The notes under the pieces were generated by a model, which worked only from the letters and a program-made list of their open reading frames with translations, was not told the origin of the DNA and made no database searches. Below are positions 16,701-28,235 of a DNA stretch of 64,000 nt, piece after piece (within the stretch, counting starts at the first letter, position 1; the number at the start of each line of letters is the position of its first letter). Where the stretch lies: NCBI RefSeq assembly GCF_002005225.1, contig NZ_CP019724.1, positions 1,364,001 to 1,428,000 of the forward strand, in the 5' to 3' direction. The position numbers were made by a program, and so were the translations under genes. The DNA comes from Streptomyces pactum (lineage in GTDB: Bacteria; Actinomycetota; Actinomycetes; Streptomycetales; Streptomycetaceae).

Positions 16701-18038
16701 CTACCTCAGGTACGCCAGGCCCGGGTGGGCGGCCGTGTAGCCGTCGACGAGGCGGCGGGCGACGTTGACCGAGTCGACGAGCGGGTGCAGGGCGAAGGCG
16801 CGCACCGCTGCCGCCCGGGAGCCGGAGCCGGCCGCCGCGAGGATCTCGCGGTCGACCGCCTTGACCGCGCAGACCAGGCCGGTGGCGTGGCCCGGCAGCG
16901 GGTCCACGGCCACCGGATGGGCGCCGTTCGCGTCGACCAGGCACGGGGCCTCGATCACGGCGTCGGCGTCGAGGACCGACAGCGTGCCCCGATTGCGGAT
17001 GTTGAGGATGAGCGTGGTGCGCTCGTCCCGGGCGACGGCCCGCATCAGGGCCAGCGCCACCTTCTCGTAGCCGCCGGACAGGTCGTCGGCCTCGCGCTCG
17101 CCCGCGCCCGCCGCTTCGCGGTTCTCGGCCATGTAGGTGGCCTCGCGCTCGGCGCGGGTGCGGTCCCAGGCCGCCAGGGCCGGGGCGTCGGGGCGGCGCA
17201 TCTCGTCGTAGAAGCGGGCCTGCTGGTCGCGCAGGAACGCGCCCCGGGTGCGGTCGGCCTCCTGGTAGGCGCGGACGGTCTCCCGGTTGAAGTAGTAGTA
17301 GTGCAGGTACTCGTTGGGGATCGCGCCCAGGGAGCGCAGCCACTCGGGACCGAAGAGCCGGCCCTCCTCGAAGGAGCCGAGCAGAGCCGGGTCGGCGAGC
17401 AGCCGCGGGAGTTCGTCGCGACCCTCCACGCGCAGGCCGCGGACCCAGCCGAGGTGGTTGAGGCCGACGTAGTCGATCCAGGCCCGGTCCGGGTCGGCGC
17501 CCAGCACGCGGGCGATGCGGCGGCCGAGGCCGACCGGCGAGTCGCAGATGCCGATGACGCGGTCGCCGAGGTGCCCGGACATCGCCTCGGTGACCAGACC
17601 GGCCGGGTTGGTGAAGTTGATGACCCAGGCGTCCGGCGCCAGCCGGGCCACGCGGCGCGCGATGTCGACGGCGACCGGGACGGTCCGCAGCCCGTAGGCG
17701 ATGCCGCCCGCGCCGACCGTCTCCTGGCCGAGGACGCCCTCGGCCAGCGCCACGCGTTCGTCGTCGGCCCGCCCTTCCAGGCCGCCGACGCGGATCGCGC
17801 AGAACACGAAGTCGGCGCCCCGCAGCGCCTCGTCCAGGTCGGTGGTGGCCGTGACCTCGGGCGCGTCCGGCGTCCCCGCGGCCTGTTCGGCCAGTACCCG
17901 GCTCACCGCCGACAGCCGGGCCGCGTCCAGGTCGTGCAGCACGACGTGTGTCACGCGGCCCTCGGCGCGGTCCGCGAGGAGCGCCCCGTACACGAGCGGC
18001 ACCCGGAATCCGCCGCCGCCCAGAATCGTCAGTCTCAC
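16701..18038 (-). CDS. Family 4 glycosidase (6-phospho-beta-glucosidase-like)
   Basis: A 445-aa GH4 enzyme of the unusual NAD+/Mn2+-dependent redox-elimination type. It shows the N-terminal NAD motif ILGGGGFRVP, then NFTNPAGL, the metal-site region CDSPVG and GLNHLGW. It is expected to hydrolyse a 6-phospho-glycoside in the cytoplasm. No PTS gene is adjacent. The 200-bp gap 16501-16700 after the ATP-grasp gene shows no convincing feature. Confidence 0.87.
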   Translation of the reverse strand: MRLTILGGGGFRVPLVYGALLADRAEGRVTHVVLHDLDAARLSAVSRVLAEQAAGTPDAPEVTATTDLDEALRGADFVFCAIRVGGLEGRADDERVALAEGVLGQETVGAGGIAYGLRTVPVAVDIARRVARLAPDAWVINFTNPAGLVTEAMSGHLGDRVIGICDSPVGLGRRIARVLGADPDRAWIDYVGLNHLGWVRGLRVEGRDELPRLLADPALLGSFEEGRLFGPEWLRSLGAIPNEYLHYYYFNRETVRAYQEADRTRGAFLRDQQARFYDEMRRPDAPALAAWDRTRAEREATYMAENREAAGAGEREADDLSGGYEKVALALMRAVARDERTTLILNIRNRGTLSVLDADAVIEAPCLVDANGAHPVAVDPLPGHATGLVCAVKAVDREILAAAGSGSRAAAVRAFALHPLVDSVNVARRLVDGYTAAHPGLAYLR

Positions 18039-18170
18039 GCCCGCACCCTTCCGTCACCGGCCCGGCTCTCCGTCTGGCGCCGATCATGGCACGCCCGGCC
18101 CGGTGGGCCGCCCGGTACCGGTCTGACTTCGCCGCCCCCGCGGCCCGCTCACCCCGCCGTACGCGCCCGG

Positions 18171-18400
18171 TGACACATCCGGCCCCACACCCGTCACAGA
18201 GACACGCCGGCACCAGGAACCACCGCCACCCCGGGCGCATCACCCACCGCGCCCTACGACCGCGGCGACACATCCGACCCCACGCCCGGCACAGGACACG
18301 CCCGGCACCACAACCCCCGCCACCCCCTGCGCCTCACCCCACCACTCCGCACGACCGCGGCGGCACATCCAGCTCCGCGCCCCCTGTGCCGCGTGCGACC
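18171..18400. repeat. Tandem imperfect 95-bp repeats in a non-coding region
   Basis: The 614-bp gap between the GH4 and IclR genes (18039-18652) contains direct repeats with an exact 95-bp period. The anchor ACATCC recurs in TGACACATCC (18171), CGACACATCC (18266) and CGGCACATCC (18361), and copies 1 and 2 both end in CGACCGCGG. Copy 1 and copy 2 are similar along most of their length; copy 3 fades after about 50 bp. The plus strand is very C-rich up to about 18640. Open frames here lack ribosome sites and differ between frames, so I see no gene. Confidence 0.7.
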
Positions 18401-18652
18401 GGCACCGTACGCTCGGGCCGACAGCCCCGCCCCGCTCCCGCCACGTGTCCGCTCCGGTCCGCCCACCCGTGTCCGCTCCGGCTTCGACCCGCCACAGCCC
18501 ACCACCGCACCACACCGCCACACCGCCACAACCCTCCACCGCGCCCCCGCCACGCCCCGCCCCGCAACCCGCCACACCCCGCCCGAGCACCCCCTTACCG
18601 CGCCTCACCCCCGTAGCCCGCCACCCCGCAGATCCCGCCGAGGATGCCGGCC

Positions 18653-19546
18653 ATGACCACCCTCCCCCACTCCCGACTCCACTCGCCCCGGGGCACCCCC
18701 ACCGCGACCGACCGCCTGCTGTCGGTGCTCGCCGCGTTCGATCACGAGCACCCGGCGCTGTGCCTGACGGACATCAGCCGGCGGGCCGGGCTGAGCCTGA
18801 CCACCGCGCACCGGCTGGTGGCCGCCCTGACCGAGTGGGGCGCGCTGGAGCGGGACGAGTCGGGCGATTACCACATCGGACTGCGGCTGTGGGAGATCGC
18901 CGCGCTCGCCCCGCGTGGTCTGGCGCTGCGGCAGGTCGCACTGCCGTACCTGGAGGACCTGTACGAGGCGACGCACGAGAACGTGCAGTTGGCGGTGCGG
19001 GACGGCGGCGAGGTCGTCTACACCGAGTGGCTGGCGGCGCGGTCCTCGGTCGGCGTGCACATCCGCGTCGGCGCCCGCTGGCCACTGCACGCCACGGGGG
19101 TCGGCCTGGCCCTGCTCGCGTACGGCGAGCCGGAGTTCCAGGAGGCGTACCGCACGGGCCCGCTCACCGCGTTCACCCCGTACACCATCACCGACGCCGC
19201 GCGGCTGCGCCGGGTGCTGGCCGAGGTGCGGCGCACCGGCGCGGCGGTGAGCGACCGTCAGGTGACCGACGACGCCCTGTCGGTGGCCGCTCCGGTGCAC
19301 GGCCCGGACGGCACGGTGCCCGCTGCCGTCTCCGTCGTCGTACCGCACGCCGGCGCACAGGTACCGGCGCTGGTCCCCGCGGTGCGGCTGGCCGCGCGCG
19401 GCATCTCCCGGGCCCTGGGGTGGCGACCGGAGGAGACGGCGCGGTCCGGCGCCGGGCGTCCGTCCGGCCGGGGAGGGACGGATCCCCGTCGGCGGACACC
19501 GGATATCCCCCGCACCGGTGAGGACGGGGCCCCGGGGCCGTCGTGA
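18653..19546 (+). CDS. IclR-family transcriptional regulator
   Basis: A 297-aa regulator: winged helix at about residues 20-85 (LCLTDISRRAGLSLTTAHRL), then the IclR effector domain (LRQVALPYLEDLYEATHENVQ). I start at ATG 18653, with GAGG 8 bp upstream, instead of ATG 18644. It is divergent from the GH4 glycosidase across the 95-bp repeats and may control sugar use. The last 40 residues are a Gly/Arg/Pro-rich tail outside the conserved domain. Confidence 0.83.
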   Translation: MTTLPHSRLHSPRGTPTATDRLLSVLAAFDHEHPALCLTDISRRAGLSLTTAHRLVAALTEWGALERDESGDYHIGLRLWEIAALAPRGLALRQVALPYLEDLYEATHENVQLAVRDGGEVVYTEWLAARSSVGVHIRVGARWPLHATGVGLALLAYGEPEFQEAYRTGPLTAFTPYTITDAARLRRVLAEVRRTGAAVSDRQVTDDALSVAAPVHGPDGTVPAAVSVVVPHAGAQVPALVPAVRLAARGISRALGWRPEETARSGAGRPSGRGGTDPRRRTPDIPRTGEDGAPGPS

Positions 19547-19579
19547 TACTGGGACGGCCTTTGCCCCGAGGAGCCGCCC

Positions 19580-20776
19580 ATGTCCGCCCGGTCCCCGCTC
19601 ACCTCCGCCGTCGCACGGCTGCGTACGACGAACCCGTACGCCGTCGACACGGCCGTCGCCGCGCTGGTGCTGTTCGCCGTCTCCCTGCAGTGGCTGTTCC
19701 CGGACGAGGGCGACGACCCGCTGACCGGGCAGGGCTGGCTGCTCGGGGCCGCCACGGCGGTGCCGCTGGTGTGGCGGCGCGCGGCGCCCTTCGCGACCGC
19801 CTGTGCCGTGTCCGTGGCCACCCCCACGCAGGCGATGCACCACGCGCCCCCGCCCGACCTGATGTACGGCGGATTCGTCGTCCTGTACACACTGGCCGCC
19901 CTGGCCCGGCCCTGGCAGCGGCGCATGATGCTGGCGGGCTGGCTGATCGGGGTCGCCGTCACCATCCGGCACCGGGAGGATGCCGAGCCCTTCGAGTACG
20001 CCTTCCAGCTCCTGAGCATCGTGTGCGCGTACGCCCTGGGCACGCTCGCCCGCACCCAGCGTGCCTACACCGCCGAACTGGAGGACCGGGCCCGGCGGCT
20101 GGAGCGCGAGCGGGCCGCCGACACCGCGCGGGCCATGGCGCAGGAACGCTCCCGTATCGCCCGCGACATGCACGACATCCTGGCGCACGCGGTCAGCCTG
20201 ATGGTGGTGCAGGCCGAGGCGGGGCCGGTCGTGGTGCGCAGTGATCCGGCGCGCGCGGAGGCCGCGTTCGACGCGATCGCGACCGCCGGCCGGGACGCGA
20301 TGACCCAACTGCGGCGCATCCTCGGCGTCCTCAAGGAGGAGCAGTCGGCAGCCGGGCCGCAACGCCTGCCGCAGCCGGGCCTGGCCGCGCTGTCCGGTCT
20401 GGTCCGGCAGGTCGGCGAATCGACCGGGCTGCGCGTGGAGTTGCGGGTGAGCGGCGAGCCGCGCCCGCTGCCGCCGGACACCGAGGTCGCCGCCTACCGC
20501 ATCGCGCAGGAGGCACTCACCAACACGGTCAAGCACGCGTACGCTTCCTCCGCGACGGTCGGACTCGACTGGGCGGAGGACGAGGTGACCCTGACGGTGA
20601 CGGACGACGGGCGGGGCCCGTCGGCGCCGGACGGCGGCGGACACGGGCTGATAGGCGTCCGCGAGCGGGCCGCGGCCTGCGGGGGCGGGGCCGTCGTCGG
20701 CGGCGGGCCGGACGGCGGCTTCCGCGTCGTCGTCCGCCTGCCCGTCGCGGCCGGACGGCGGGCGGCGCTCGGGTGA
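19580..20776 (+). CDS. Sensor histidine kinase, NarL-partner (HisKA_3) type
   Basis: A 398-aa kinase. Residues 20-160 hold about four to five membrane helices with very short loops, so the signal is probably membrane-borne. Then comes the HisKA_3 dimerisation motif ERSRIARDMHDILAHAVS with phospho-acceptor His198, and a HATPase domain (DDGRGPSAP, GHGLIGVRERA). GAGGAG precedes ATG 19580. The stop overlaps the response-regulator start (GTGA), so the two are a coupled two-component system. Confidence 0.9.
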   Translation: MSARSPLTSAVARLRTTNPYAVDTAVAALVLFAVSLQWLFPDEGDDPLTGQGWLLGAATAVPLVWRRAAPFATACAVSVATPTQAMHHAPPPDLMYGGFVVLYTLAALARPWQRRMMLAGWLIGVAVTIRHREDAEPFEYAFQLLSIVCAYALGTLARTQRAYTAELEDRARRLERERAADTARAMAQERSRIARDMHDILAHAVSLMVVQAEAGPVVVRSDPARAEAAFDAIATAGRDAMTQLRRILGVLKEEQSAAGPQRLPQPGLAALSGLVRQVGESTGLRVELRVSGEPRPLPPDTEVAAYRIAQEALTNTVKHAYASSATVGLDWAEDEVTLTVTDDGRGPSAPDGGGHGLIGVRERAAACGGGAVVGGGPDGGFRVVVRLPVAAGRRAALG

Positions 20777-21441
20777 GCATCCGGGTGGTCGTCGCCGACG
20801 ACCAGGAGTTGGTCCGCAGCGGGTTCAGCATGATTCTGGAGGCCCAGGCCGACATCGAGGTCGTCGCGGAGGCGGGCGACGGTGCCGAGGCGGTGGCCGC
20901 GGTCGAGCGGCTCGCGCCCGACGTTCTCCTGCTGGACATCCGCATGCCGGTGATGGACGGCCTCGACGCGGCCCGGCGGGTGTGCGCGCGGTCCGCCTGC
21001 AAGGTCGTCATGCTGACCACCTTCGACCTGGACGAGTACGTGTACGAGGCGTTGTACGCGGGCGCCAGCGGCTTCCTGCTCAAGGACGTGCGCCGGGACG
21101 ACCTGGTGCACGCGGTCCGGGTGGTCGCGGCCGGCGACTCCCTGCTGGCACCGGCGGTGACGCGCCGGCTGGTCGCGGACATCGTGCGGCGCCGGCGGGC
21201 GGAGGCCACCGCCGAGGTCACCCCGCGGCGCATCGAGGTGCTGACCGCCCGCGAGGTGGAGACGCTGCGGCTGCTGGCGCGCGGGCTGTCCAACTCCGAG
21301 ATCGCCACGACCCTGTTCGTGAGCGAACACACCGTCAAGACCCATGTCAGCAACGTGCTGGGCAAGCTCGGTCTCAGGGACCGGGTGCAGGCCGTGATCT
21401 GCGCGTACGAGACCGGCCTGGTGACCCCGGGCTCCCCCTGA
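20773..21441 (+). CDS. NarL/FixJ-type response regulator
   Basis: A 222-aa regulator. The receiver domain has Asp9/Asp10 and phospho-acceptor Asp55 (LLLDIRMPVMDG); the C-terminus is a LuxR-type HTH (LTAREVETLRLLARGLSNSEIA, cut here for length, then HTVKTHVSNVLGKL). GTG 20773 overlaps the kinase stop. The likely target is the MMPL gene 147 bp downstream on the same strand, as is common for such systems. Confidence 0.9.
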   Translation: MSIRVVVADDQELVRSGFSMILEAQADIEVVAEAGDGAEAVAAVERLAPDVLLLDIRMPVMDGLDAARRVCARSACKVVMLTTFDLDEYVYEALYAGASGFLLKDVRRDDLVHAVRVVAAGDSLLAPAVTRRLVADIVRRRRAEATAEVTPRRIEVLTAREVETLRLLARGLSNSEIATTLFVSEHTVKTHVSNVLGKLGLRDRVQAVICAYETGLVTPGSP

Positions 21442-21588
21442 CGGGTGAGGCGGGGGCCGGTCTCCCCCGTACGGGCGAGTCCCGCAAACCGCTCCCATCG
21501 GCGATCCGGCGACACACCGCCGGGCACGAGTCTGTTGGCGACGTCGAAAGACGCATCCCCTGTCGGATGACGATCGCCGGGAGGCACC

Positions 21589-23694
21589 GTGCTGTCCACA
21601 CTCGCCCGGGCGGCGACCCGCCGCCCCCTGACCGTGATGCTCCTGTGGGGCGTGTTCCTGCTGCTCGGCTTCGGCCTCGGGACGGGGGTCTTCGGGAAGC
21701 TCTCCGACGACGTGCCCGACGTCCCCGGCACCGAGTCGGCGGTCGCCGCCGAGTACCTGGACGACCTCGACCCGTCGGGCGAGTCGATCACCGCCGTCGT
21801 CGAGGCCGCCGCCGTCTCCGGCCCCGAGGTGCGCGCCCAGGTACTGCGGGCCGTCGCCGACCTGCGGGACCTCGCGGGCGTCGCCGCGGTGCCCGACCCG
21901 TACGCCACGCGCGGCCTGGTCGCCGAGGACGGGCGGGCGCTGATCGTGCCCGTCGCCCTCGAGGGAGGACTGGACGACGCCGCCGAGGAGGCCGCGGTGG
22001 ACGCGGCGGCCGGGCGGCTGCACGAGATCGACGCGTCGGGCGTCCATGTCAGCGGCGGGCCGCTGCTGGGCGAGCAGCTCGGCGAGCGGGCCCAGGAGGA
22101 CGTGAAGAACGCGGAGCTGATCTCGCTGCCGGTCGTGCTGGTGCTGCTGCTGGTCGTCTTCGGCGGACTGCGCGCGGCCGGGCTGCCGCTGCTGGTCGCG
22201 GTGGCCGGCATCGCGGGCGCCTTCCTCGCCCTGTTCGCCTTCAGCCAGTTCACCGACATCTCCGTGTACGCGATCCAGGTCACGACGATGCTGGGGCTCG
22301 GCCTCGCCGTGGACTACGCCCTGCTGATGCTGGTCCGCTTCCGCGAGGAGCGGCGGGAGACCCCGGACGTGGTGGAGGCCGTGCACCGCACCGTCGCGGC
22401 GGCCGGGCGGACCGTGCTCTTCTCCGGGCTGACGGTGGCGGTGAGCCTGGCCGGGCTGCTGGTCTTCCCCAGTACGTTCCTGCGCAGCATGGGTCTGGCG
22501 GTGGCCGCGGTGGTCGTCGTCGACATGCTCGCCGCACTGACCCTGCTGCCCGCGCTGCTGGCACGGTTCGGCGGGAAGATCGCCCCGGCGAAGGTGCGTG
22601 CGAAGGGCGAGGAGGGCCGGCTCTTCGCCCGCCTGGCCGGCTTCGCCGCCCGCCGGCGCGCGGCGGTCCTGGCCGTGGCCGTCCCGGCCCTGCTGGTGCT
22701 GGCGCTGCCCGTCACCGGCATGCGCGTCAACATCGGGGACGCACAGCAGCTCCCGAAGAGCACCGAGGCCCGGCGGCTCCACGACGCCGTCGGCGCGCAC
22801 TTCCCGCCGGGCACCGGGGTCTCGCCGGTCACCGTGGTCCTGCGCCCCGGCACCGACGCGGGGACGGCCGACCGGATCCGCGCGCTCGCGCCGGGAGGCG
22901 GGAGCCGTGACCTGCCCGGCGGTACGACCGTGCTGGAACTGCCCCCGGCCGGCTCGGTCGACGGCAGGGCCGCCACCGAACTGGTCGAACGGGTACGGGA
23001 CATCCGCGGCGACGCTCCCGTCCAGGTCACCGGAACCGCGGCCCAACTGGTCGACTTCCGGCAGATGCTCGCCGACCGGGCACCCTGGGCGGCGCTGACC
23101 GTCCTGGCCGGGATCCTCGTCCTGCTGTTCGCCTTCACCGGGTCGGTGCTGCTGCCGCTGCGCACGGTCGCGACCACGCTGCTCAGTCTCGGCGCCGCGC
23201 TCGGCGCCGTCGTCTGGGTCTTCCAGGACGGTCACCTGGCCGGGCTGATCGGCGCCGAAGGGCTGGGCGCGCTGAGCCTGACCGCTCCGCCGCTGATCAT
23301 CGCGATCGCCTTCGGACTCGCCATGGACTACGAGCTGTTCATCCTGGCGCGGATGCGCGAGGCCCGGGAGCAGAGCGGTGACGACCGGGAGGCCGTGGTG
23401 ACCGGACTGCGCCGCTCGGGGCGGGTGGTGACCTGTGCCGCGCTGCTCCTCGCGGTGGTGTTCGGCGCCTTCATGACGGGCGGCTTCTCCCCGATCCTGC
23501 AGATCGGGCTCGGCCTCACCCTGGCGGTGCTGATCGACGCCACGGTCGTACGGATGCTGCTGGTGCCGGCGACCATGGCGCTGCTCGGCCGCCGCGCCTG
23601 GTGGGCTCCGCGGCCGCTGCGCCGGGCGCACGAGCGGTTCGGTGTGCGCGAGGAGGTCGCCGCCCCGGCCGAGCCGGAGCCGGCGCACCACTGA
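21589..23694 (+). CDS. MMPL-family membrane transporter
   Basis: A 701-aa RND-superfamily protein with two halves, each one helix plus a periplasmic domain plus five helices. Conserved membrane motifs are GLGLAVDYALLMLVRFREE in the first half and IIAIAFGLAMDYELFILARM in the second. Actinobacterial MMPL proteins export lipids or small hydrophobic compounds. Start GTG 21589 has GGGAGG upstream. The kinase/regulator pair directly upstream probably controls it. Confidence 0.9.
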   Translation: MLSTLARAATRRPLTVMLLWGVFLLLGFGLGTGVFGKLSDDVPDVPGTESAVAAEYLDDLDPSGESITAVVEAAAVSGPEVRAQVLRAVADLRDLAGVAAVPDPYATRGLVAEDGRALIVPVALEGGLDDAAEEAAVDAAAGRLHEIDASGVHVSGGPLLGEQLGERAQEDVKNAELISLPVVLVLLLVVFGGLRAAGLPLLVAVAGIAGAFLALFAFSQFTDISVYAIQVTTMLGLGLAVDYALLMLVRFREERRETPDVVEAVHRTVAAAGRTVLFSGLTVAVSLAGLLVFPSTFLRSMGLAVAAVVVVDMLAALTLLPALLARFGGKIAPAKVRAKGEEGRLFARLAGFAARRRAAVLAVAVPALLVLALPVTGMRVNIGDAQQLPKSTEARRLHDAVGAHFPPGTGVSPVTVVLRPGTDAGTADRIRALAPGGGSRDLPGGTTVLELPPAGSVDGRAATELVERVRDIRGDAPVQVTGTAAQLVDFRQMLADRAPWAALTVLAGILVLLFAFTGSVLLPLRTVATTLLSLGAALGAVVWVFQDGHLAGLIGAEGLGALSLTAPPLIIAIAFGLAMDYELFILARMREAREQSGDDREAVVTGLRRSGRVVTCAALLLAVVFGAFMTGGFSPILQIGLGLTLAVLIDATVVRMLLVPATMALLGRRAWWAPRPLRRAHERFGVREEVAAPAEPEPAHH

Positions 23695-23792
23695 GGCACC
23701 GGCCGGCACGGTGGCGGCCGGGCGGCCGGCCGGCGGACTTCGTGACCGTGAACCGGTTCGGCTCCGGCCGCCGAGCGGCAACCGGCCCCCGT

Positions 23793-23840
23793 AGGAGGGT
23801 GAAGGGGCGTCACGCGCGCGTGACGCCCCTTCACCCTCCT
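23793..23840. terminator. Perfect 48-bp palindrome, bidirectional terminator
   Basis: Arms 23793-23816 and 23817-23840 are perfect 24-bp reverse complements with no spacer, beginning AGGAGGGTGAAGGGGCGT. It lies between the convergent MMPL (+) and AraC (-) genes, where a shared factor-independent terminator is expected. There is no T-tract, as is usual in Streptomyces. Confidence 0.85.
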
Positions 23841-23854
23841 TGGCACGGTGCCGT

Positions 23855-24793
23855 TCAGCGCACCTCGGTCCGGAAGGCCGCCGGCGTCTGGTCCGTGTGC
23901 TGCTGGAAGAACTTGGAGAAGTTGGCCGCGTCCGGGAAGCCGACCGCCGCGCCGACCCGGCCGATGGGCATGTCGGTGTGGGCGAGGAGCCGCATGGCCT
24001 CCAGTACGACGCGTTTGTCGATGAACCCCTTGGGCGTCTGGCCGGTGGCGGCGCGCACCGCGCGCACGAGGGTGCGGCGGGAGTAACCGAGCGCGTCGGC
24101 GTAGGCGCTGACGCTGTGGTTGGTAGGGAAGCCCCGCTCGACCGCGTCCCGGAAGAGGGTGAAGGTGGTGTCGCCCGGCGTGTCCGTCCGGCCCTGGCGC
24201 GCCGCCTCGGCGGAGCTGACCGCGAGGTGCGCGAGGCGCAGCAGGAACGCGGACAGCGTGTGGCGCAGTACGGCGGTGTGCAGGCTCAGCGGCAGGGTGG
24301 TGGCGTCCTCGTACTCGCGGCGGAGCTGGTCGAGCGCGGCCGTGAGCCCGGCGAGCCGTGCCTCGTCGGGGTGGAGCAGGGGCGGCAGGTCGTAGCGGTA
24401 GAGGCCGGTGGCCTCCACGGTGGCGCGGGGCAGGAAGCCGGGCTGCATGGTCAGCACCGTTCCGCGGTACTCGCTGTCGGGCGAGAAGCGGTGGACCTGT
24501 CCGGGCCGGATCCACAGCAGATCGCCGGCCGTCGCCTCGTACTCGGCGAAGTCGATCATGTGACGGACCGGGCCGCCGGTGAAGAGCATGACGACGTGGA
24601 AGTCGATGCGGTGCACGCGGTGCAGCGGGGCGTGCGCGTGCCAGGTGCGGCCGGCGCCCATGGGACCGACCTGCATGCCGACGCCGAGGAGGCTGAGATC
24701 GACCGGGAAGGGGAACGTTCTGATTCCGTCGCCGTCCCTGGCGTCGCCGCCACCGCCGCCGCCGGCACCGTCTTGGATGTGTTCGTCCGCCAT
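23855..24793 (-). CDS. AraC-family transcriptional regulator
   Basis: A 312-aa protein. The N-terminal part is a cupin-like sensor (HRVHRIDFHVVMLFTGG, GDLLWIRPGQVHRF). The C-terminus has two AraC-type helix-turn-helices (SVSAYADALGYSRRTLVRAV and PIGRVGAAVGFPDAANFSKF). The first 20 residues include a Gly run. It is divergent from tkt and may act on the pentose-phosphate operon through the palindrome between them; this is inference from position. Confidence 0.85.
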   Translation of the reverse strand: MADEHIQDGAGGGGGGDARDGDGIRTFPFPVDLSLLGVGMQVGPMGAGRTWHAHAPLHRVHRIDFHVVMLFTGGPVRHMIDFAEYEATAGDLLWIRPGQVHRFSPDSEYRGTVLTMQPGFLPRATVEATGLYRYDLPPLLHPDEARLAGLTAALDQLRREYEDATTLPLSLHTAVLRHTLSAFLLRLAHLAVSSAEAARQGRTDTPGDTTFTLFRDAVERGFPTNHSVSAYADALGYSRRTLVRAVRAATGQTPKGFIDKRVVLEAMRLLAHTDMPIGRVGAAVGFPDAANFSKFFQQHTDQTPAAFRTEVR

Positions 24794-24879
24794 GTCCTTC
24801 TCGTGCCGTCCCGCCCGTGCACCCGCGCGCCGGGGCGTGTCCCAGTTTCACCACAGGCTGGCACACCACGACCTTCACT

Positions 24880-24900
24880 CTCAAAAGTCAGACTTTTAAG
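24880..24900. promoter_or_regulatory. Palindromic operator upstream of the pentose-phosphate operon
   Basis: AAAAGTC-A-GACTTTT (24883-24897) is a perfect 7-bp-arm palindrome; extending to 10-bp arms (24880-24900) adds one mismatch. It stands out as AT-rich in this genome and lies 54 bp before the tkt start, between tkt and the divergent AraC gene. It is probably a repressor or activator site. Confidence 0.55.
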
Positions 24901-24950
24901 TTTGAACACGTCAGACCAGTTCCTTCGCTCCGATCGAGGATTTCTTGAAG

Positions 24951-27035
<2,085 letters not shown>

Positions 27036-27065
27036 GCCGGCCCAACAGAGAAGCAGAAAGAGAAG

Positions 27066-28235
27066 ATGATCACTGTGACCGAAGCAACCGCGACCGCGGG
27101 AGCACTGCGACGCCTGTCCGACGCGGGCGTCTCCGTCTGGCTGGACGACCTGTCGCGGCGGCGGATCGAGTCCGGCGACCTCGCCGGGCTGATCCAGTCG
27201 GGGAGCGTCGTCGGCGTGACCACCAACCCGTCGATCTTCCAGGCCGCCATCGGCTCCGGTGAGGGCTACGAGGAGCAGCTCGCCGACCTCGCCACCCGGG
27301 GCGTCACCGTCGACGAGGCGGTCCGCATGATGACCACCGCCGACGTCCGCGCCGCCGCCGACGTGCTGCGCGAGGTCTACGACGCCACCGACGGCCGAGA
27401 CGGCCGGGTCTCCATCGAGGTCGACCCGCGTCTCGCCCACGACACGCGGGCCACGATCGCCGAGGCGCGCCAGCTCGCCTGGCTGGTCGACCGCCCCAAC
27501 GTGATGATCAAGATCCCGGCGACGAGGGCCGGTCTCCCGGCGATCACCGAGGTCATCGGCGCCGGCATCAGCGTCAACGTCACGCTGATCTTCTCCCTGG
27601 AGCGCTACCGCGAGGTCATGGACGCCTACCTCACCGGCCTGGAGAAGGCGCAGGCGGCCGGGCTGGACCTTACCGGCATCCACTCCGTCGCCTCCTTCTT
27701 CGTCTCCCGCGTCGACAGCGAGATCGACAAGCGCCTGACGCTGCTGGGCACGGACGAGGCGCTCGCCCTGAAGGGGAAGGCGGCGCTGGCCAACGCGCGG
27801 CTGGCCTACGAGGCGTACGAGAACGTGTTCGGCTCCGCCGGCGGTTCGACACGGCCAGGTGACCGGTTCGCCGCGCTGACCGGGGCCCGCGCCAACGCCC
27901 AGCGCCCCCTGTGGGCGTCGACCGGGGTGAAGGACCCGGCATTCCGGGACACCCTGTACGTGGAGGAGCTGGTCGCTCCCGGCACCGTGAACACGATGCC
28001 GGAGGCCACCCTGGACGCCGCCGCCGATCACGGCGACGTACGGGGCGACACGGTCACCGGTGGTTACGCCCAGGCCCGGGCCGACCTCGCGGCCGTGGAG
28101 CGGCTCGGCATCTCGTACGACGAGGTGGTGCAGCAGTTGGAGCAGGAAGGCGTGGCCAAGTTCGAGGCGGCCTGGCAGGACCTGCTCGACGCCGTGACGA
28201 AGTCCCTCGACAGCAAGGGAGTTGACGGGGAATGA
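27066..28235 (+). CDS. tal: Transaldolase
   Basis: A 389-aa transaldolase with the Schiff-base lysine Lys149 (NVMIKIPAT), the VTTNPSIFQ motif and [11 protein letters not shown]. It exchanges the dihydroxyacetone unit between sedoheptulose-7-phosphate and glyceraldehyde-3-phosphate. It begins 30 bp after tkt behind AGAAAGAGAAG and ends in an ATGA overlap with zwf. GTG 27075 is an alternative start. Confidence 0.95.
   Translation: MITVTEATATAGALRRLSDAGVSVWLDDLSRRRIESGDLAGLIQSGSVVGVTTNPSIFQAAIGSGEGYEEQLADLATRGVTVDEAVRMMTTADVRAAADVLREVYDATDGRDGRVSIEVDPRLAHDTRATIAEARQLAWLVDRPNVMIKIPATRAGLPAITEVIGAGISVNVTLIFSLERYREVMDAYLTGLEKAQAAGLDLTGIHSVASFFVSRVDSEIDKRLTLLGTDEALALKGKAALANARLAYEAYENVFGSAGGSTRPGDRFAALTGARANAQRPLWASTGVKDPAFRDTLYVEELVAPGTVNTMPEATLDAAADHGDVRGDTVTGGYAQARADLAAVERLGISYDEVVQQLEQEGVAKFEAAWQDLLDAVTKSLDSKGVDGE

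Noticed and set aside
18240-18608. Minus-strand frames rich in Gly, Val and Arg in the GH4-IclR gap
   Set aside because: They arise from the C-rich 95-bp repeats, overlap one another in different frames, and have no ribosome sites.
24120-24582. Plus-strand open frames opposite the AraC gene
   Set aside because: They are shadows of a well-supported AraC protein with both helix-turn-helices intact.
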